Shown here: positions 24,277-37,332 of the stretch, piece after piece | Position numbering within the stretch: position 1 is the stretch's first letter | Layout of the letters: each line of letters starts with the position of its first letter | Source of the DNA: Coffea arabica | Lineage: Eukaryota > Streptophyta > Magnoliopsida > Gentianales > Rubiaceae | DNA: 64,000 nucleotides | Direction of reading: 5' to 3' | Assembly (NCBI RefSeq): GCF_036785885.1 | Contig: NC_092323.1 | Coordinates: 10,176,501-10,240,500, forward strand | The notes under the pieces: generated by a model | Told to the model about the DNA's origin: nothing | Databases searched by the model: none | What the model saw: the letters and a program-made list of their open reading frames with translations, nothing else | Program-made: the position numbers and the translations under genes

Positions 24277-24684
24277 AGCTAAAGGTTTAGAGTAACAAAC
24301 TTGCTTAATGTACATACAAGTATATGTATTAGAAAAAAGGTAAATATTGGGACAGAAAAGTGCAAACATTATATAAACCTTCAGCAAGTTGTCATCCATA
24401 ACCTGCAAACAAGCCAATTCTCTCTTTCTGTATGGCCACATCTACATTGAGAACTTATAAATCACAGAAAATCATCCAACGAAGAGACAAAAAGGCAAAT
24501 TTGGCGAATCATATAGGAACAAGATCATCAACTATATTCCAAAATGATCAAACTCTAAGATGGAATAAAAGTTTAAGTTAAGTTGAACCTTAGTATCAAA
24601 AAGCAGGGCATATGGTGAGAGATATTTTTACAGTTTCCATATGATGATTCCTTGTTGCTTTAATCCCTAATTGTATTTCATGCT

Positions 24685-27600
24685 CTAAAGCAAGGATAAT
24701 GTTCGAGATTGGTTTTCAAGAGCTCTAGCCCTATGCCTTCTCTTAAAGATATCTTGCCTGAACTTTTTGGTTTCCCACTGTATGTCCAAGAAGGGCTTCT
24801 TCTCTATGCTTTCTTTTTCACTTTCTATCATTCGCTGCCTTTTTGCCACTGCCATTGCTGCAGCTTCATCCTCCTCCAGCTGCCTTTTCACCTCTCCCTG
24901 CAGATAATAACCATAGCTACCATTAATCATTCTACACGCGCACATGCAGTGCCACATGCAACCCTGAATTCATAATTGATTAGGTTGTTTGTATCTTTCA
25001 ATACGATAAACTCTATTGACAGAAGTCCAAAAGTACCTGTAAAGACTGATTGTATGTGATTTCATTTTCCCAACCTTAAAAGCATTCACATAATTATTTT
25101 CAAATGCAACTTGAACCAAAAGTACTACCAAGGCAACAAACCCTTGGTAGGATAAATGCATTTGGGAAGCATAATGTGAATCATGATATGTATTGCACCT
25201 ACGCTAACCTGCTCAAAAAGTGTTTAAAATACCAAAAAATCTGTGTTAATCAAGATTGTCCATTGTCTACTTCATTCTTCACTTTATACTAGACAGATTT
25301 GGTCTAGATCCTGAGGAATTTGTGGCTGCTTAGTCTCGACTCGCAAAAGACAGGGAGTTAGGCCAGACAATCCCCAAAGCACTCCAAACCTCTCACAGTT
25401 TCATTAGAATCCATTTGCAAGAAGGTGACTTCTGAAAATTGGAGTAGACTGCTGAAAGAAAGATCTATAAATATGGAAGAATTCTAATCAAATTACTTAG
25501 ATCATTCCTAAATGAATGTAAACGCAACCGAAGATAACATTAACAAACAGAGGATCATAAACCTGGAGGTCCTGAATCAGACTATCAAGGGATTTGATCT
25601 TTCGATGTGGCCAACGAGGAATACCAAATTCTCTGCACTTCTTCTTGAGTACTGTAAGACCAACTTTAAGATTCTTTGAAGCTTCAATAATTGGAAGATC
25701 AAAGTACTTGGCAAGATCTTCCAATGCAAGTCTTGCTATATCTTTGGTTGCAGCCCTCTTTTGCTTCTTCTCTACTACACCTGCAATCTTCCATCTATTT
25801 ATAAACCAGTAGACATTAACAGAAAACAAATTCCCACATGGAAAAACATTTAAAACTTATATCCAGTTATCTTCTATCGTTCTGGTGAAAATGGTAAAAG
25901 AAACCTTCAAGACAGACTTGTTTTCCAACATGCAAACTTTCTCAACTGGTCTACAGGTTTACATATATGCTGACACCATTTGCCTGTGATTAAGATCAAA
26001 ATTGAGTTCTAGCTCTCATCCTGAAACCTTGCTAATAGCAACCTTCTTAGAACTCGTGACTTGAGCTCCTTCGGAATTATATCTCAACCATGAATATTAT
26101 AAGGAAGTTAGGATTTTCCAGAATTTCAGTTTAGCAGGTTCGTTTGTGAAAAGAAATTGGATGATATGGAGTTCATGCCAAAGCATTCCAAAGAGGCGAT
26201 AGAAGTTAGAATTCATTTCTGTCAACTCCTTCAGAGTTCTTATGTGTATCACATTCTGTAGAGGACCACAACTTCAATCGGATACCATTTAGAACAGATG
26301 TAGATGGAAAAAAATCTCTGACACCCTCCTTCAGCTTATTTTGGCGCATTAAGAAGGATAGTAATGCAAAGCAAAAATGTCTACATCCGACCATTTTCTC
26401 AATAGATAAACCATCACCTTTTATAATTCTTGGAGCTTGTCAAACCTCTTCTTTTCCATTCCATGGGTTTTAGAAGAAATTGATTTCTTTGAATAGTAAG
26501 AGACGTGTTTTTCTTAGTAGCATGAACATCAATTACAAAGCTCTAGTGACAGCTGATACTTGGACAAGTATGATTTTGTGTAACTTTTTGAAAGTGGAAA
26601 ACAGATGTGCTACTTGCTAATACAAGTTATTCTTTTTTATCCTAAAACAGCTCATAAAGAATTGATTGGGTTTAATATAACAACCCTAAAAGCCTTTTCG
26701 CCAAATGACGAACCACAATGTGTGTCATTCCCATTCCTTCTCATGACACCATAGTCCAAATGAGAATGAAAGTGTAGCTTTCTAAGATGTAATTGGTTAT
26801 ATAGTTGAAGTAAAATATATGTAATTGGTTATATAGTTGAAGTAAAATAAACATTAAATCATTGAAATACGAGAGGTAAGTATTTTAAGAGAATTCCTTT
26901 CTTCATGCCTAAATGTCAAGAATCACATTTACAACAAACGACCGTGTGAAAATTTCAAGTCTCTAGTTCAAAGACCACCTGTCCACCACAAATGAGTGAG
27001 GGGTACCTAAAAACTATATTAAGCATAACATTTGTTTTTTAGGGTACATAAGTATATTGTTAAGGAAAAGGGTGGTGGGAGAGAGACAGGTAGGATGCTC
27101 AGCTTCAGGTTTTGGAGGACAACATTGATCATACACCTTAGACATTCTCTTTTCTTTTCAGAGACCACAGAAGTCGAGCGGCTCAGATAGTTGCATTTTG
27201 GTACATATTCATAGTATATATAATGACCACAATTCATGTATACTTGCGTTTTAAGTGTCACTCTCCATCTAAGGAAAGTAAGTCATTGTGATCTGAATTT
27301 ATCTATTTCATTTAATATGTCAAGGCCACGTACTTTAGAAGCACACTTCCCACGTGGACAAGGCGTTCGGCTTCAATTCTGTGGATCACTGACGCAACAA
27401 GGAAAAACCAATGAAAACACTTCACTACGTCAGTCGTATTAGTGACCTCTACTAATCTACCCCACCCTTGAACTTTTTCCGTTTTCCTTGCGTAATGATA
27501 AACTTTATTCGTTTGTCATAGCAAATAAGTATATTCTGCGTTCACATAATACACATGGACTTTACTTCAGAATCACCGAAGACAAGCTTCCAAACTCACT

Positions 27601-29508
27601 GATCATCTTTTGTCATGGAGAAAGAAAATGACTTTCTCTTATTCATTTAAATAAAGAGTTTTGAAGTTTAACCTGCTGCATTCTGGTTATTCTCTTCATT
27701 ATCAGATCCAGAACACGGAAGTGAGTTAAGATCCAACACAGGCACATGCTGAGCCCTTTGAGTAAGATGACCAACATCACTGTGAATTTCCTCTCCTTCC
27801 TTAGGTAAAACTTTTGATGGATCTCCACATTCTATTTTGTGTCCCAATTTGAAGATCATTTGAAGATCATTTGACAAGGACGGGATTGATGCCAGCTTAG
27901 GGTTTCTACATGACAATGGGCAGCAACAAAGCAAGTTAAAATGACCTTTAATGAAAGCAAGATAACAACTATCAAACTTGAGTGCAGAAGAAATCATTGT
28001 GTCTTTGGGAAGACATCAACGTCATGCTAACCTGAATTTGAATTTCTAACCCGTCTTGACTCTTGAAGAGTAAGCATATCACAATACATCATGATGTTTG
28101 ATGTAATTGTCAGACAATTACAGAGCAGAAATCACTTCCACAAGGAGTAGGCCTTAGCCAAAAGTTAAATACTAGAGCTTAATTTGTGAATGTTCAACAA
28201 AAATTCAATTGTTAAATGGGAGAAGCTTCAATGACGTAGATGGAGATGTTTTGATTGGGGCCAAAGACAACTTTTAAGGCTCTTAGAATACGACTGGTGC
28301 CACAAATCAATACCAATTCTGGTTTATCGCCCACTAGTATCCTTTCAGAATCATCATGTAAAAGAAGCATTAATAACATGAAAGTTGAATTTTGAAGAAT
28401 TCGTCCTGAAACAATCTTGAAAATAATTTTGTCATCAACTCTTATACATTCAAGCCATATCACTGGTGAAATGGATGAGGTATAGAAGAATCAAGTTCCA
28501 AGATATGGAACAACTTGGTGGATGTACCCTATATTTTCTTAGAAATACAAACACCTTAATCAATCAATTTAGCAAGTATACAGTAAATGTTCAGCCAGCT
28601 CACAAGGTTATGGAGCCATAAATGACATCAACAAGTTTTCCTACTGAATAAATCAGCCTTTTAGTTTCACTGTCTGCCTTTTACAGGAACAAACGTAAGG
28701 GGAAAAATGTGCATTTTTACCATGTTCAGTCACCCCTGTTGCTATTTTTCTCAATGTTAGTTTCATCAATTCATTAAATTTCTGAAGTCCCACATCCAAG
28801 AACCATTGCTAACAGCAGCGAATTGCACAGCGGGTCAAAATAAACAGTTCTTGTAAAATATAAATAATCAGAAAATTAATTAGACTTAATCAGGGATAAA
28901 TATTATTAACAAAGAAAAAAATATAGGAGATGGAGAACTCAGTAAATTTGTGATACCTAGTAATTGACAAATCCTCCGGAATCATTTCCAGATTAGGCTG
29001 CTTGTCTAAGTCCATGTTAAACACATAAATGCAATCCCAAACACCATTAGCCATCCCTGCAAAATGTGCTGAGACATCAAATTTCTGCAGGGTGAAAACT
29101 TTGCCAAGGAACTTCATCTCCTCATATTCAAGATTCTCAAGAAACAGATACTCCCTCTCTACGACCTCCTCTGCCCCTCCCTCCAATTGGTACACATGAA
29201 TACTCCTGATCAGCTCTGAGAGAAAAGTTCAAAATTTTCAAATAAAAAAGAAAAAGAAAAACATACATGCAACATGAAAAAGTTGGCAAACATATTTTAT
29301 CTGCATATTTAAGGATATCCCAAATGGAATTTTTTTTTTTTTTAGTTAATCATGCAAAACAATTCAGAACCAATGAAATTGAATAACCGATGAAATCGAA
29401 TAAAGAAAAAAAAATAAAGAGTGAAAATGAAAAAGACTAACCTTTGTGAATGCGGTTTCGAAAGACAACAAGTGCTTTGAGAGGCGGGGATGCTTGGAGT
29501 GAAGCCAT
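24685..29508 (-). CDS. RKD5: RWP-RK domain transcription factor, RKD5 type
   Basis: Nuclear DNA-binding protein of the RKD group. Supported exons: 29508-29442 (starts MASLQASPPLKALVVFRN), 29215-28957, 28808-28721 (LQKFNELMKLTLRKIATGV), 27905-27673 (acidic LPCSGSDNEENNQ), 25780-25563 and 24897-24685 (stop). The 25780 exon holds the RWP-RK domain: ASKNLKVGLTVLKKKCREFG, then IPRWPHRKIKSL with the RWPxRK core intact. The last exon is charged and probably coiled-coil (KRQLEEDEAAAMAVAKRQR). The conserved N-terminal block (ALVVFRN...SIHVYQLEGG) is the feature that suggests RKD5 over RKD1-4. Exons 27905, 25780 and 24897 join in phase. The junctions 28957/28808 and 28721/27905 do not agree in phase with the obvious GT-AG sites, so an exon or splice site there is missing from my model. 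RKD factors in Arabidopsis act mainly in egg and reproductive programmes. Confidence 0.85.
26788..26850. repeat. 32-bp tandem duplication in RKD intron
   Basis: TGTAATTGGTTATATAGTTG with its following AAGTAAAATA is repeated head to tail. Intronic. Confidence 0.88.
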
Positions 29509-30013
29509 GGAGAAGAGAGTGGGGAAGTGATATTAGTAACTGTTTTGGGAGAAATGAGAGAACAGAGAAGAAAAGAAAAAGATGAAGTAGTAGTAGTAGA
29601 AGAAGAAGAAGAGGAAGAGGCTTAAAGAGTTAAGAAGAGGCTTGCATGAGCCTCAGTTGTCACTTCCAAGAGGACAGAGAGAAGCAGAGTGGAGAAAGGT
29701 AGTCAACATATTTATTGCAACCTTTTTTCTTCTTTTTTTTTTTTTTCTGTGTGCTGTATTTTGTTTTCTTTTCTAACCTCTTTTGTCCCTTGGTGCAATG
29801 AAGGCATGGCATTGAAAGCTGATGAAGAGCTCATCTTTAAAACTACTTACTACCAAACACTGAATTTCACTGGATTTTGATCCCTTTTTACCCGTCTTTG
29901 CAAAGATTTTTCCCTTTTCGAGACTAAGGATACGAGTGAGGAGTATCTACTGCCTAATGCACAGAGTCAGGTTTTGATAAATGTGTGTCTGTGTGTTGTG
30001 CCGCCGCCCGCGC

Positions 30014-30035
30014 GGGGAGGGGGGGGGGGGGGGGG
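30014..30035. repeat. Poly-G tract
   Basis: GGGGAGG followed by a long uninterrupted G run, next to a CCGCCGCCCGCGC block. It is very unlike the AT-rich surroundings and may be G-quadruplex-forming or slippage-prone. Confidence 0.85.
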
Positions 30036-31466
30036 AGCTATTTGATTTTATTTATGGAACGTCTATAATAACATAAATCACAAGCAAAAATGTAGTTATC
30101 TTTTAATTTATCTAAAATACCCTTATTCAATGTAGGTTGTTATTAGTATAAATTACCTTATTTAATATAGATTGTTATTGAATATAACCTACCCTATTTA
30201 ATGTAAAATGAGGATTGATTTTTTCTTGACCATCAATTCAAATTCTCATAAACTATTAATTCAAGTTCCCATGAATAATTAATATAAAGTTGTACTCTGT
30301 TTAATGTAAGAGTATTTTAGAAAAATAGTAATTTAAATTTATTTTTCCAACAAAGTTAATTTCTTTTTCTTAAATTGTGTGAAAAAAAAACTAGAACTAT
30401 CAAAATGGGACAGAGGGAATAACATAAGCCACTAGCATATTACATTCAACTGGAACGTCTAAAAAGGATAATTAGCAGTACATTAATGAAATAGAAAAAA
30501 AATTAATTAAATACTAGAGCATTTATTAGTCAAAAAGCATATGGTAAAGATTTAATTTAGTCATGTATCCGTAACCTTATTTTTGGTGGAGGTTTCTTAT
30601 GGTACGAAAGATGTGATTTCGAGAGTCATAATCACATATACAAATTTAAATTATGAGATTTTAAATAATTATTACATAATTGTCTATCTAATAAGAGGTG
30701 AATATGCCATCATTATTCTTGAGAGATTCAACATGTAATACCTGTCTACGTTAGTAATTTTCCCAGGAACGTTGGGAACTAATATCGAATTTCCTTTCCC
30801 ACAAGTTGTAGTAGTTCAATAATGCATTTAAAGGCTTGCGGCTTTATGAGATTACTGCCTTCTCTAACAACGACGACCTTTAAAGGCGTGTTCTTGCACT
30901 AGTTTCCAGATTCTCATGCCTTGAAACCGTCTCTTGAAAGCTGCACTATTCCCAAATGTAAATTCTGAAGGCGCAGACTCTGGCCTCTAAGTATCGAGAG
31001 TCTTGATAGATTTGCCAACAAAGGCGTGCTTTCTCCGCTTCCCGCCTTTTTTTATTGAACTTTTCCCTGTTCGAAGGAAGGTTTTATCCAAGACCAAGTG
31101 TTAAATATTTCTTCATTCTGTTCCTCGGTCGAATTAATCCTCTTCATGTTTAGAGTAGAAAATGAACATCTCTGAAGATGTTCACATTTTCCTTTTTTTT
31201 TATTTAAAAAAAAACTGGCGTTGTTTGCATTTGCTTCCCTTTTGAGATGTGGATAGGCACGATGCTCTATCTGAAAAGATATCTAAATCAACGCAAATTC
31301 TTTATGTGTTATCGAGTAAAATTTTTATATTATCTAAAACCAATTAGTGGTGAGGAAACAAATGTCCAAGAGGGCAAAATCGATGCTTTTCTAATGTTCA
31401 AATGACTATCAACATTTTGCCGAATTCGGCAAAATATAGATAGATAGGAACACCCAATCCATTGTT

Positions 31467-31615
31467 TGGATAGGGTATTATTTGAAATAATTACTGTAGC
31501 ACTTTTTGTGATGTGATGTATGTAAGATAAAAAGATGGTTGGAAATATAAAAAAGTGAATTGAAAAATGTGTTTATAATGCAAACGAAATATTATTTGGG
31601 ATAAGTTAACTATTT
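31467..31615. mobile_element. MITE-like element, family 2
   Basis: Starts at TTGTTTGGATAGGGTATTATTTG and contains ATAATTACTGTAGCAC then TTTTTGTGATGTGATGTATGT. The same core is found at 55380-55552 and, in part, near 57690. AT-rich and non-coding; the right end is not sharply defined. Confidence 0.5.
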
Positions 31616-31802
31616 TAGTAGATTATTAAATGGTTCTTGTAGAATGTGAATGAAAAAGAAAAGCTCAACTTCCCAAATGTGCATAGAGGAGTCCTAATCC
31701 CATCATTGACTTGAAAGATCGTAAAGATGAAAAATGACCCCTTGCACCAATGCACCAGCTTCAAAATCAGAACTTTTTAGCAGTTTCAGTTCTCCTATTA
31801 CT

Positions 31803-32020
31803 GCCCTGTTTGGCACGTGAATTTTTTGCCAAGTTTGTCTGTTACAAGTTTTTTAAAAACTTTAGTTATAGTAATCTCAAAAAAATTTTAAAATTTTTAA
31901 ACTATACACTTCAAAATATTTAAAAATTTATACACTTCAAAAAATTATTTTAAAACTTTTACAATAAGTTATAGTAAAATTTTAAGCAAACATCCAAAAA
32001 ACTCACTTGCCTAACGGGGT
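31803..32020. mobile_element. MITE-like element, family 1
   Basis: The left end GCCCTGTTTGGCA and right end TTGCCTAACGGGG form an imperfect inverted repeat. The interior (GCCAAGTTTGTCTGTTACAAG ... CAAACATCCAAAAAACTC) parallels the element at 22428-22648 along its length. Confidence 0.65.
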
Positions 32021-32433
32021 GGTTTTCAAGGCTCGAAGGGCAGGGTCTGTTTCCTGGAAGTATTGTCCTTCCAATCCAAACAAATGGAAGATCATAAAGT
32101 CCTGGCCCAATAATCAAGAGCCTGGAACCAAAATGCCTAAGAGGGCTTTCTCACAAGCCAGTTCCAGACTTGCACGCAACATCACGGGGTTAGACCTTCC
32201 ACTGTTGGTGCTGGATTAAATTTGACAGTCCGATGAGCAATCCTCTGCGCCTCTCATTATCAATTTTCTTTGTATTTGGTCAACAAGCGAACTCTTTTCT
32301 TTTGGGTCAATTCCAGTAATTTTCCCCTTGAATGTCTAATTAAATCAATTCACCTCAAATTTCTCAATCAGCTACTGCAGAGCCCAATTTCAGGCTAAAT
32401 TTGAACATGTTCAGTTGACCATTTTCACGAGAC

Positions 32434-32562
32434 AGTTTGGATAGCTGTTATTTGGTGCATCACATTTTCAATTTTCAACGCACTTTTTTATCTCACGTAC
32501 ATCATATCATAGAAAATGATATAATAATTATTTCAAATAATCTCAAATCCAAACACAAGTGT
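32434..32562. mobile_element. MITE-like element, family 2, inverted orientation
   Basis: GTTTGGATAGCTGTTATTTG at the left and CAAATAATCTCAAATCCAAAC at the right are imperfect inverted repeats about 130 bp apart. The interior word TTTTATCTCACGTACATCA is the reverse of the GATGTATGTAAGATAAAA word of family 2. Confidence 0.6.
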
Positions 32563-33106
32563 TGATACACTCGAATACTAGGCTACATTGTGTGCAGTGC
32601 GTAGCGAAACGTTTAGGCAGAAATGTCATCTCAATTATTATCGTACGTATCTTTTTTGTTCTGCCAAACTAGAAATGCGTTAAAATTTGATCGAGCCATT
32701 TGCTTCATTATACAAGAGACTAAAAATGGGCAGGTTGGGACTCACCTGCGCTAAGAATGAAGCCAGGTGACAAACTGCAAGAAAAAGGAAAACAAAATCA
32801 TTGGCATTAAAGATGAAACCGTCCAATAGTACAAGTATAGATATAACTCCACAACTCAGGTGATTCAAATACGATGCCATACAAGATGTACATCAGGGGG
32901 ACTTTTATCATCTCCCAGCTCCAACTAAGCGGGAAAGGACAAAATTTCGATAAGTAAAAGAACAAAACGGAGCAAAAATTACAACATTATGGTGCTTATC
33001 CTCCGGAGACGAGCATCAAAAATTACCCCGGGTAAACTAGGGAGGGAAGATCTTTGGTTTTTGTTTTCTCAGGATCCTCATTCTCGCTAGAAAAAGATCA
33101 AAACAC

Positions 33107-36100
33107 CTAGGAGTCTAATTGCTCAAACGCGCCATCTTCTGCAACCTCAATGGATGAGGTCGCCTCTGGAAAAAATTCTTCGTTGGGATACATCTTGTGA
33201 AAAAGCTGCCATTAACAACACAAGTGTCCTACTTCAGTAAACATGTTAATGAGCAAAAGAAAGAATTCATCTTTAAGTGTCAAGATAGAAATATTAAAAT
33301 GGCAGTTTTTCTAAATCTAAATAGAGCATCTTATACCTTAGTCGTAGCATCTAGAAGGTTGTTGTATTGTAGATTCCCATCAGGCATAAAGGTTGAACTC
33401 ACACAACCAAATGCACCCTACAAATTACAAACAAATAAGGGCCATTTGCTCAAGAACTTAATGCACATTCTCAATCAAAATAATATAGGGATATGGAAAC
33501 CAACAGAGAAGAACTGGAAAAACAAATGACAAATACTTCCAAGCATAACCATTAACACAATGAGAATCTCAACGAGTAGCATAGGAACAAAATACCAACC
33601 ATTGTGAGCTCCTGTATATAAACTGTACTCCACAGTAAACTGGGTTTCAATCCTAACACTGTATTTTCACCATGAGAATCAGTAGAGTTTTCCTCGGGTT
33701 TCCCAGAAATAGGAATTGAAAACAAAGCATTCATTGCTTCATTTACTATCTTCTTCCCTTGTCCAACATCTTCGCATAGAGTCGATAGGTAAACAACAAA
33801 CCTGAACCAGGGAAGGAAGAGCATCAATCAGTGCATTGCACTCAAAATCTCTGAAAGACTCATTAGAGGGCAAGGTAACCATGCAAGGGCTAAGTGAGAC
33901 AAATTTATTCGGTAACTTACATGCCAGAGGGACAAGCAGCAACATTGCTACTCAATTGGAAAACTCGGACGGATGTCATCTGCTCTGCAAACAAAGCTGG
34001 AGACAGAAAGTTAAATGTAAGCTAGTTAACTAAAATCAAAAACAAGAAATGACAAGATAAATGCAGAACTCACATCGAGGGGGAAAGAACACCAGACAAT
34101 TTGCAACATCCAGTTTTAGGGAACTTTTTGTGATGCATATTCCCCTAACCACCTTTACTTTTTCATCTAGCAGGCCAAAATCATGGCCACCATCTGGCTC
34201 AGGATACAAGTAAGAAGGAGCGAAACCTGATGGAAGAATGAATGAGGGATCAAGGATCAGCTTATGGCTGAATAATTCTTGACCAGAAAGCAACTTAACA
34301 CCCTTATAATTCCCAACTTCCTGCAAAATGATGAATACAAATTCATACCTTTCTCATCATTTTTTAGACAACTATATATTCCAACAGGGGAAAAATATCA
34401 ATTACCCAAAAATAACATAAAATTCAATTAGACCTTATCTGCTAGTAGACCAACCACAGGCATTCGCAGGACCTGCATGAAAATTTTGAAACTTGAGGTG
34501 AGCGTGGGATTTCAACAAAATAATAAGAACTCTATAAAACTCACAGCAATTAAGCCCTGAAACAGAATAGATTTAAATAAAAATAAAAAGTACAGAATGA
34601 AGTAGGATAAGAATAGTAGATACACTTTGGGAAATCTTTCTCCTGTCATTACGTTTTCTCTTCCTAAACTGATCTATTCTTTTCCCTTCCACTTTTGGTG
34701 ACGAAAACCAAATAAAAAGAAATCTAGCACAAAATAAGCAAACCAGAGTTGCTCAAAAAATATGTTTAATCTATCAGGCAGTACTTACATGGATAGAACC
34801 TTTAACGGCAGCACGACGGCAAAATGCTTGTAGAAGTTCTCCTTGCCCGTAGAGTGGATATATCATGGCACCAGGTGCATTAGGAAACCTAAAAGCATAA
34901 TACGAGCACAAAGCACCCATTAATGTGAACCTTAAGGAGCGCACAGAATCAGCACATAATATCTCTATTCTTGGTTGACAAGAAAAGAAAACTAGTTGCA
35001 ATAAAAAGTTGAGACAACTTTGCTTCAAGACAGAAGCCAATCATTGCACCTAGCATTGTGGTAAATTCATACGATTAATCTTGATAAAGTAGAGGATGCT
35101 TATTGAAGTCAATGTCCTGTAAGCTCTCCACCTCCAATATTTCAACATGAAAGAATCTGTTCCTATCACCATATATAAGAAATGTCAAGCAAACAGGGTA
35201 CACGAAATAACCTGCCTCCAGATTTATGATAGAGTATTAAAAGATCGATTCCGTCTTTCGTCTCGAGGACGTCCTTGCAGACTTCCAAGTTGTCTTGTTC
35301 ATAATGTGCCATCGAAATTGCATACAAAATAATCCTAGACAAGCAGAAAGGTTGTGTAAAACATATGCTAGAAATGCAACTCAACTTTAAGTGAAGTGGG
35401 AAAATAAAAAGGGGAAGGAAAAGGCCTGGCAGAAAAAAAGAACAAAGATATAATTTAAGAACTTTTGAGCATTACAAAATGCAAAAAGGCATCAATAGTT
35501 ACCACAGGAGGATCAAGCATAATCAGATCACGTAATAACAGCTTTTTAACAAATGGATCCAAGCATATGTCCAATCATTTCCAAATGAAGCTTATGAAAA
35601 ACCAATATAACACACTCAAAGTTAAATCCTTTCCGGATCACAATTAGAACCAAAACAGCAACAAAAAGAAAAGGACAAAATTCCAGGATATAAGAAATGC
35701 AAATTAAAATTCAAGTTGGATTCGTAACTAGCCTAATATTTCGTAAGCATATGAAAGCATAATGAAAGTGTAAATAAACAAAGCGCTCTCACTAACAGAG
35801 AGAAAGAGCAAGTGCAAGAGCAAAAGGCGAATCGGATCAGTACGATTTTAGCTTCTGCGACAACCCAATCTTCCGGCTCAAAAACTCCACAAATGGACTC
35901 TTTAAATCTTCCTCAGAAATTTTCTTGCTTTCCTCGTCACTCCCATCACCAAAATGATCCTGAACAAGCTTGAAGAACCTCATCAACTGATTCTTCTCTG
36001 TAAAGCTCAAGCTCTTATCCTTGAATATGGCACTTCGCGAATCTGGTACATTCCGCAAATTCCCCTCCTCACCCTCACAAATAAAGCTAGCATCTACACT

Positions 36101-36538
36101 CTTGAACTCCATGCAGTGATTAATCTCCGTTTTCAAAATCAAGTCGATCATCTTATCGGCACAGAACAAGACCCTAGGCCCTGCTAAATCGAGGTTGAAT
36201 TGGTTTGACTGCTGGAGAATTTCGGGGGAAAACACGCTAGTTTCGATGGAGGAGTAGACAGGGCTAGTGGTGAGGGGAAGAACGTTGAATTCGCCGGAGG
36301 AGCTGGGTTGGGTTTCGGGAGCGGAGGGTAGGGAGTGGGTCTGGAGGAATTCGGTGAAGTCGTGGAGATGTAGAGAGGCGAAGTGGCTGCCGTAGTAAGG
36401 GTTGGGGTCGAGGTGGAGGACGGTTTTGCCGGAGCTGGACGCAGCGGCGGCAAGGATGGATTCCGGGAGGCCTGTGCCGATGACGATTAGATCGAAGTTG
36501 GCGGGTTCTATAGGAGGATACGACATCGCTTCGTCCAT
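33107..36538 (-). CDS. REP: Rab escort protein (Rab geranylgeranyl transferase component A)
   Basis: Nine exons, all GT-AG and in phase: 36538-35844, 35334-35212, 34888-34789, 34472-34434, 34320-34074, 33996-33921, 33801-33600, 33417-33337, 33205-33107; 553 residues, close to the Arabidopsis REP length as I recall it. REP binds newly made Rab GTPases in the cytosol and presents them to the geranylgeranyl transferase, a step needed for membrane trafficking. The N-terminal GDI/REP signature is FDLIVIGTGLPESILAAAAS (about 17-36), followed by LDPNPYYGSHFASL. Later blocks are SIILYAISMAHYEQD, RFPNAPGAMIYPLYGQGEL, VLRMPVVGLLADK and LLWSTVYIQE. The acidic C-terminus ends EDGAFEQLDS. The start ATG at 36538 gives MDEAMSYPP; a second ATG four codons later is the alternative. 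No damage is seen. A damaged tandem copy lies 0.8 kb upstream on the same strand. Confidence 0.95.
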
Positions 36539-37332
36539 GACAAAGGAGGGAAAAAATTTTATCACCAAACTAGCGAAGCGCCAGACTTTATGACTTTATT
36601 CCCTGGCATTTCTTTTTCTCTTTTTTTTTTTTTACTTGTGAATCAATTTTTCTTTTCCGCATATCATATATTTCTTTTATCCATCCTTCCATAAAAACAT
36701 AAATCTGGATACTATTTTGTTTTGTTCCTTCTCCAATATAATTCTATCATTTAGTTTCTTTTTATTTTTTTTGTTCACACAAAATTATCTTCTTTGCTTT
36801 TATCTTCTTTTTGCTCCTAATCATTTCATCCGAAAATATACTTCATTCTTTTACATCTAAGAAAATTTTCCGAGGAGAATAGTGTATCCACAATTCGGGT
36901 ACAGAATATTTTACTCTCATACCATCGGCAATCTTGCATCTAGTGACTAGTTTCCTTTTAGTGGAGATTTTTCTATGGCGATTCTTAAGACGGAAGCATT
37001 CCAGTTAGGAGTAAGGGCCGTAAACTTGCTTTATAGACCCTGTGAAATACTTCTCAAAAGTGAATAACTGGAAGTTGATTCAATTTGAGCTTTGTTGCTG
37101 CTTTCATTTGTTGTGAAGCAGTTATGTTGTACTTGTTGGAAGCACACGCTGTTCAGAGAAATGTAGATAGTAGTGTGTACTAATGTTAGTTCAACCGCGC
37201 TGCAGCAAAAGCGAAAAAATTCAACTGAACTTACACAACATTTAGCTTTTGATGTATTATAGAATTGGTTAGATCCCCAGTGTTTTATATTTGTTGTTTC
37301 CTCTGAATCCTCACTCGAGCAAAAATCCCAAC
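36539..37332. other. Spacer between tandem REP copies
   Basis: AT/T-rich DNA (for example a T run at 36621-36632) that serves as the upstream region of the intact REP gene and the downstream region of the decayed copy. No other feature is seen. Confidence 0.6.

Larger units (their letters stand above)
16030..24684. other. Repeat-rich intergenic region between RLCK and RKD genes
   Basis: About 8.6 kb without a supported gene. The first ~300 bp are the RLCK 5' UTR/promoter. The rest is AT-rich, with a hAT-like remnant candidate (18232-19806), a SINE (20106-20334), a very short A-tailed insertion (21232-21310), (TA)n (22101-22126), a MITE-like element (22428-22648), a duplicated tRNA-like segment (23293-23592) and a 34-bp tandem repeat (24209-24276). 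Open frames have no protein motifs. Confidence 0.6.
29509..33106. other. Intergenic between RKD5-type gene and Rab escort protein gene
   Basis: The RKD promoter/5' UTR side (29509-29700) contains a GAA/AGT-rich stretch. The rest holds a poly-G run (30014-30035), a MITE family 2 copy (31467-31615), a MITE family 1 copy (31803-32020) and another family 2 copy (32434-32562). No gene was recognised. Confidence 0.6.

Noticed and set aside
28212-28463. 83-residue minus-strand frame in the RKD gene, considered as a missing exon
   Set aside because: Its sequence does not resemble known RKD regions and it ends in a stop; kept only as part of an intron.
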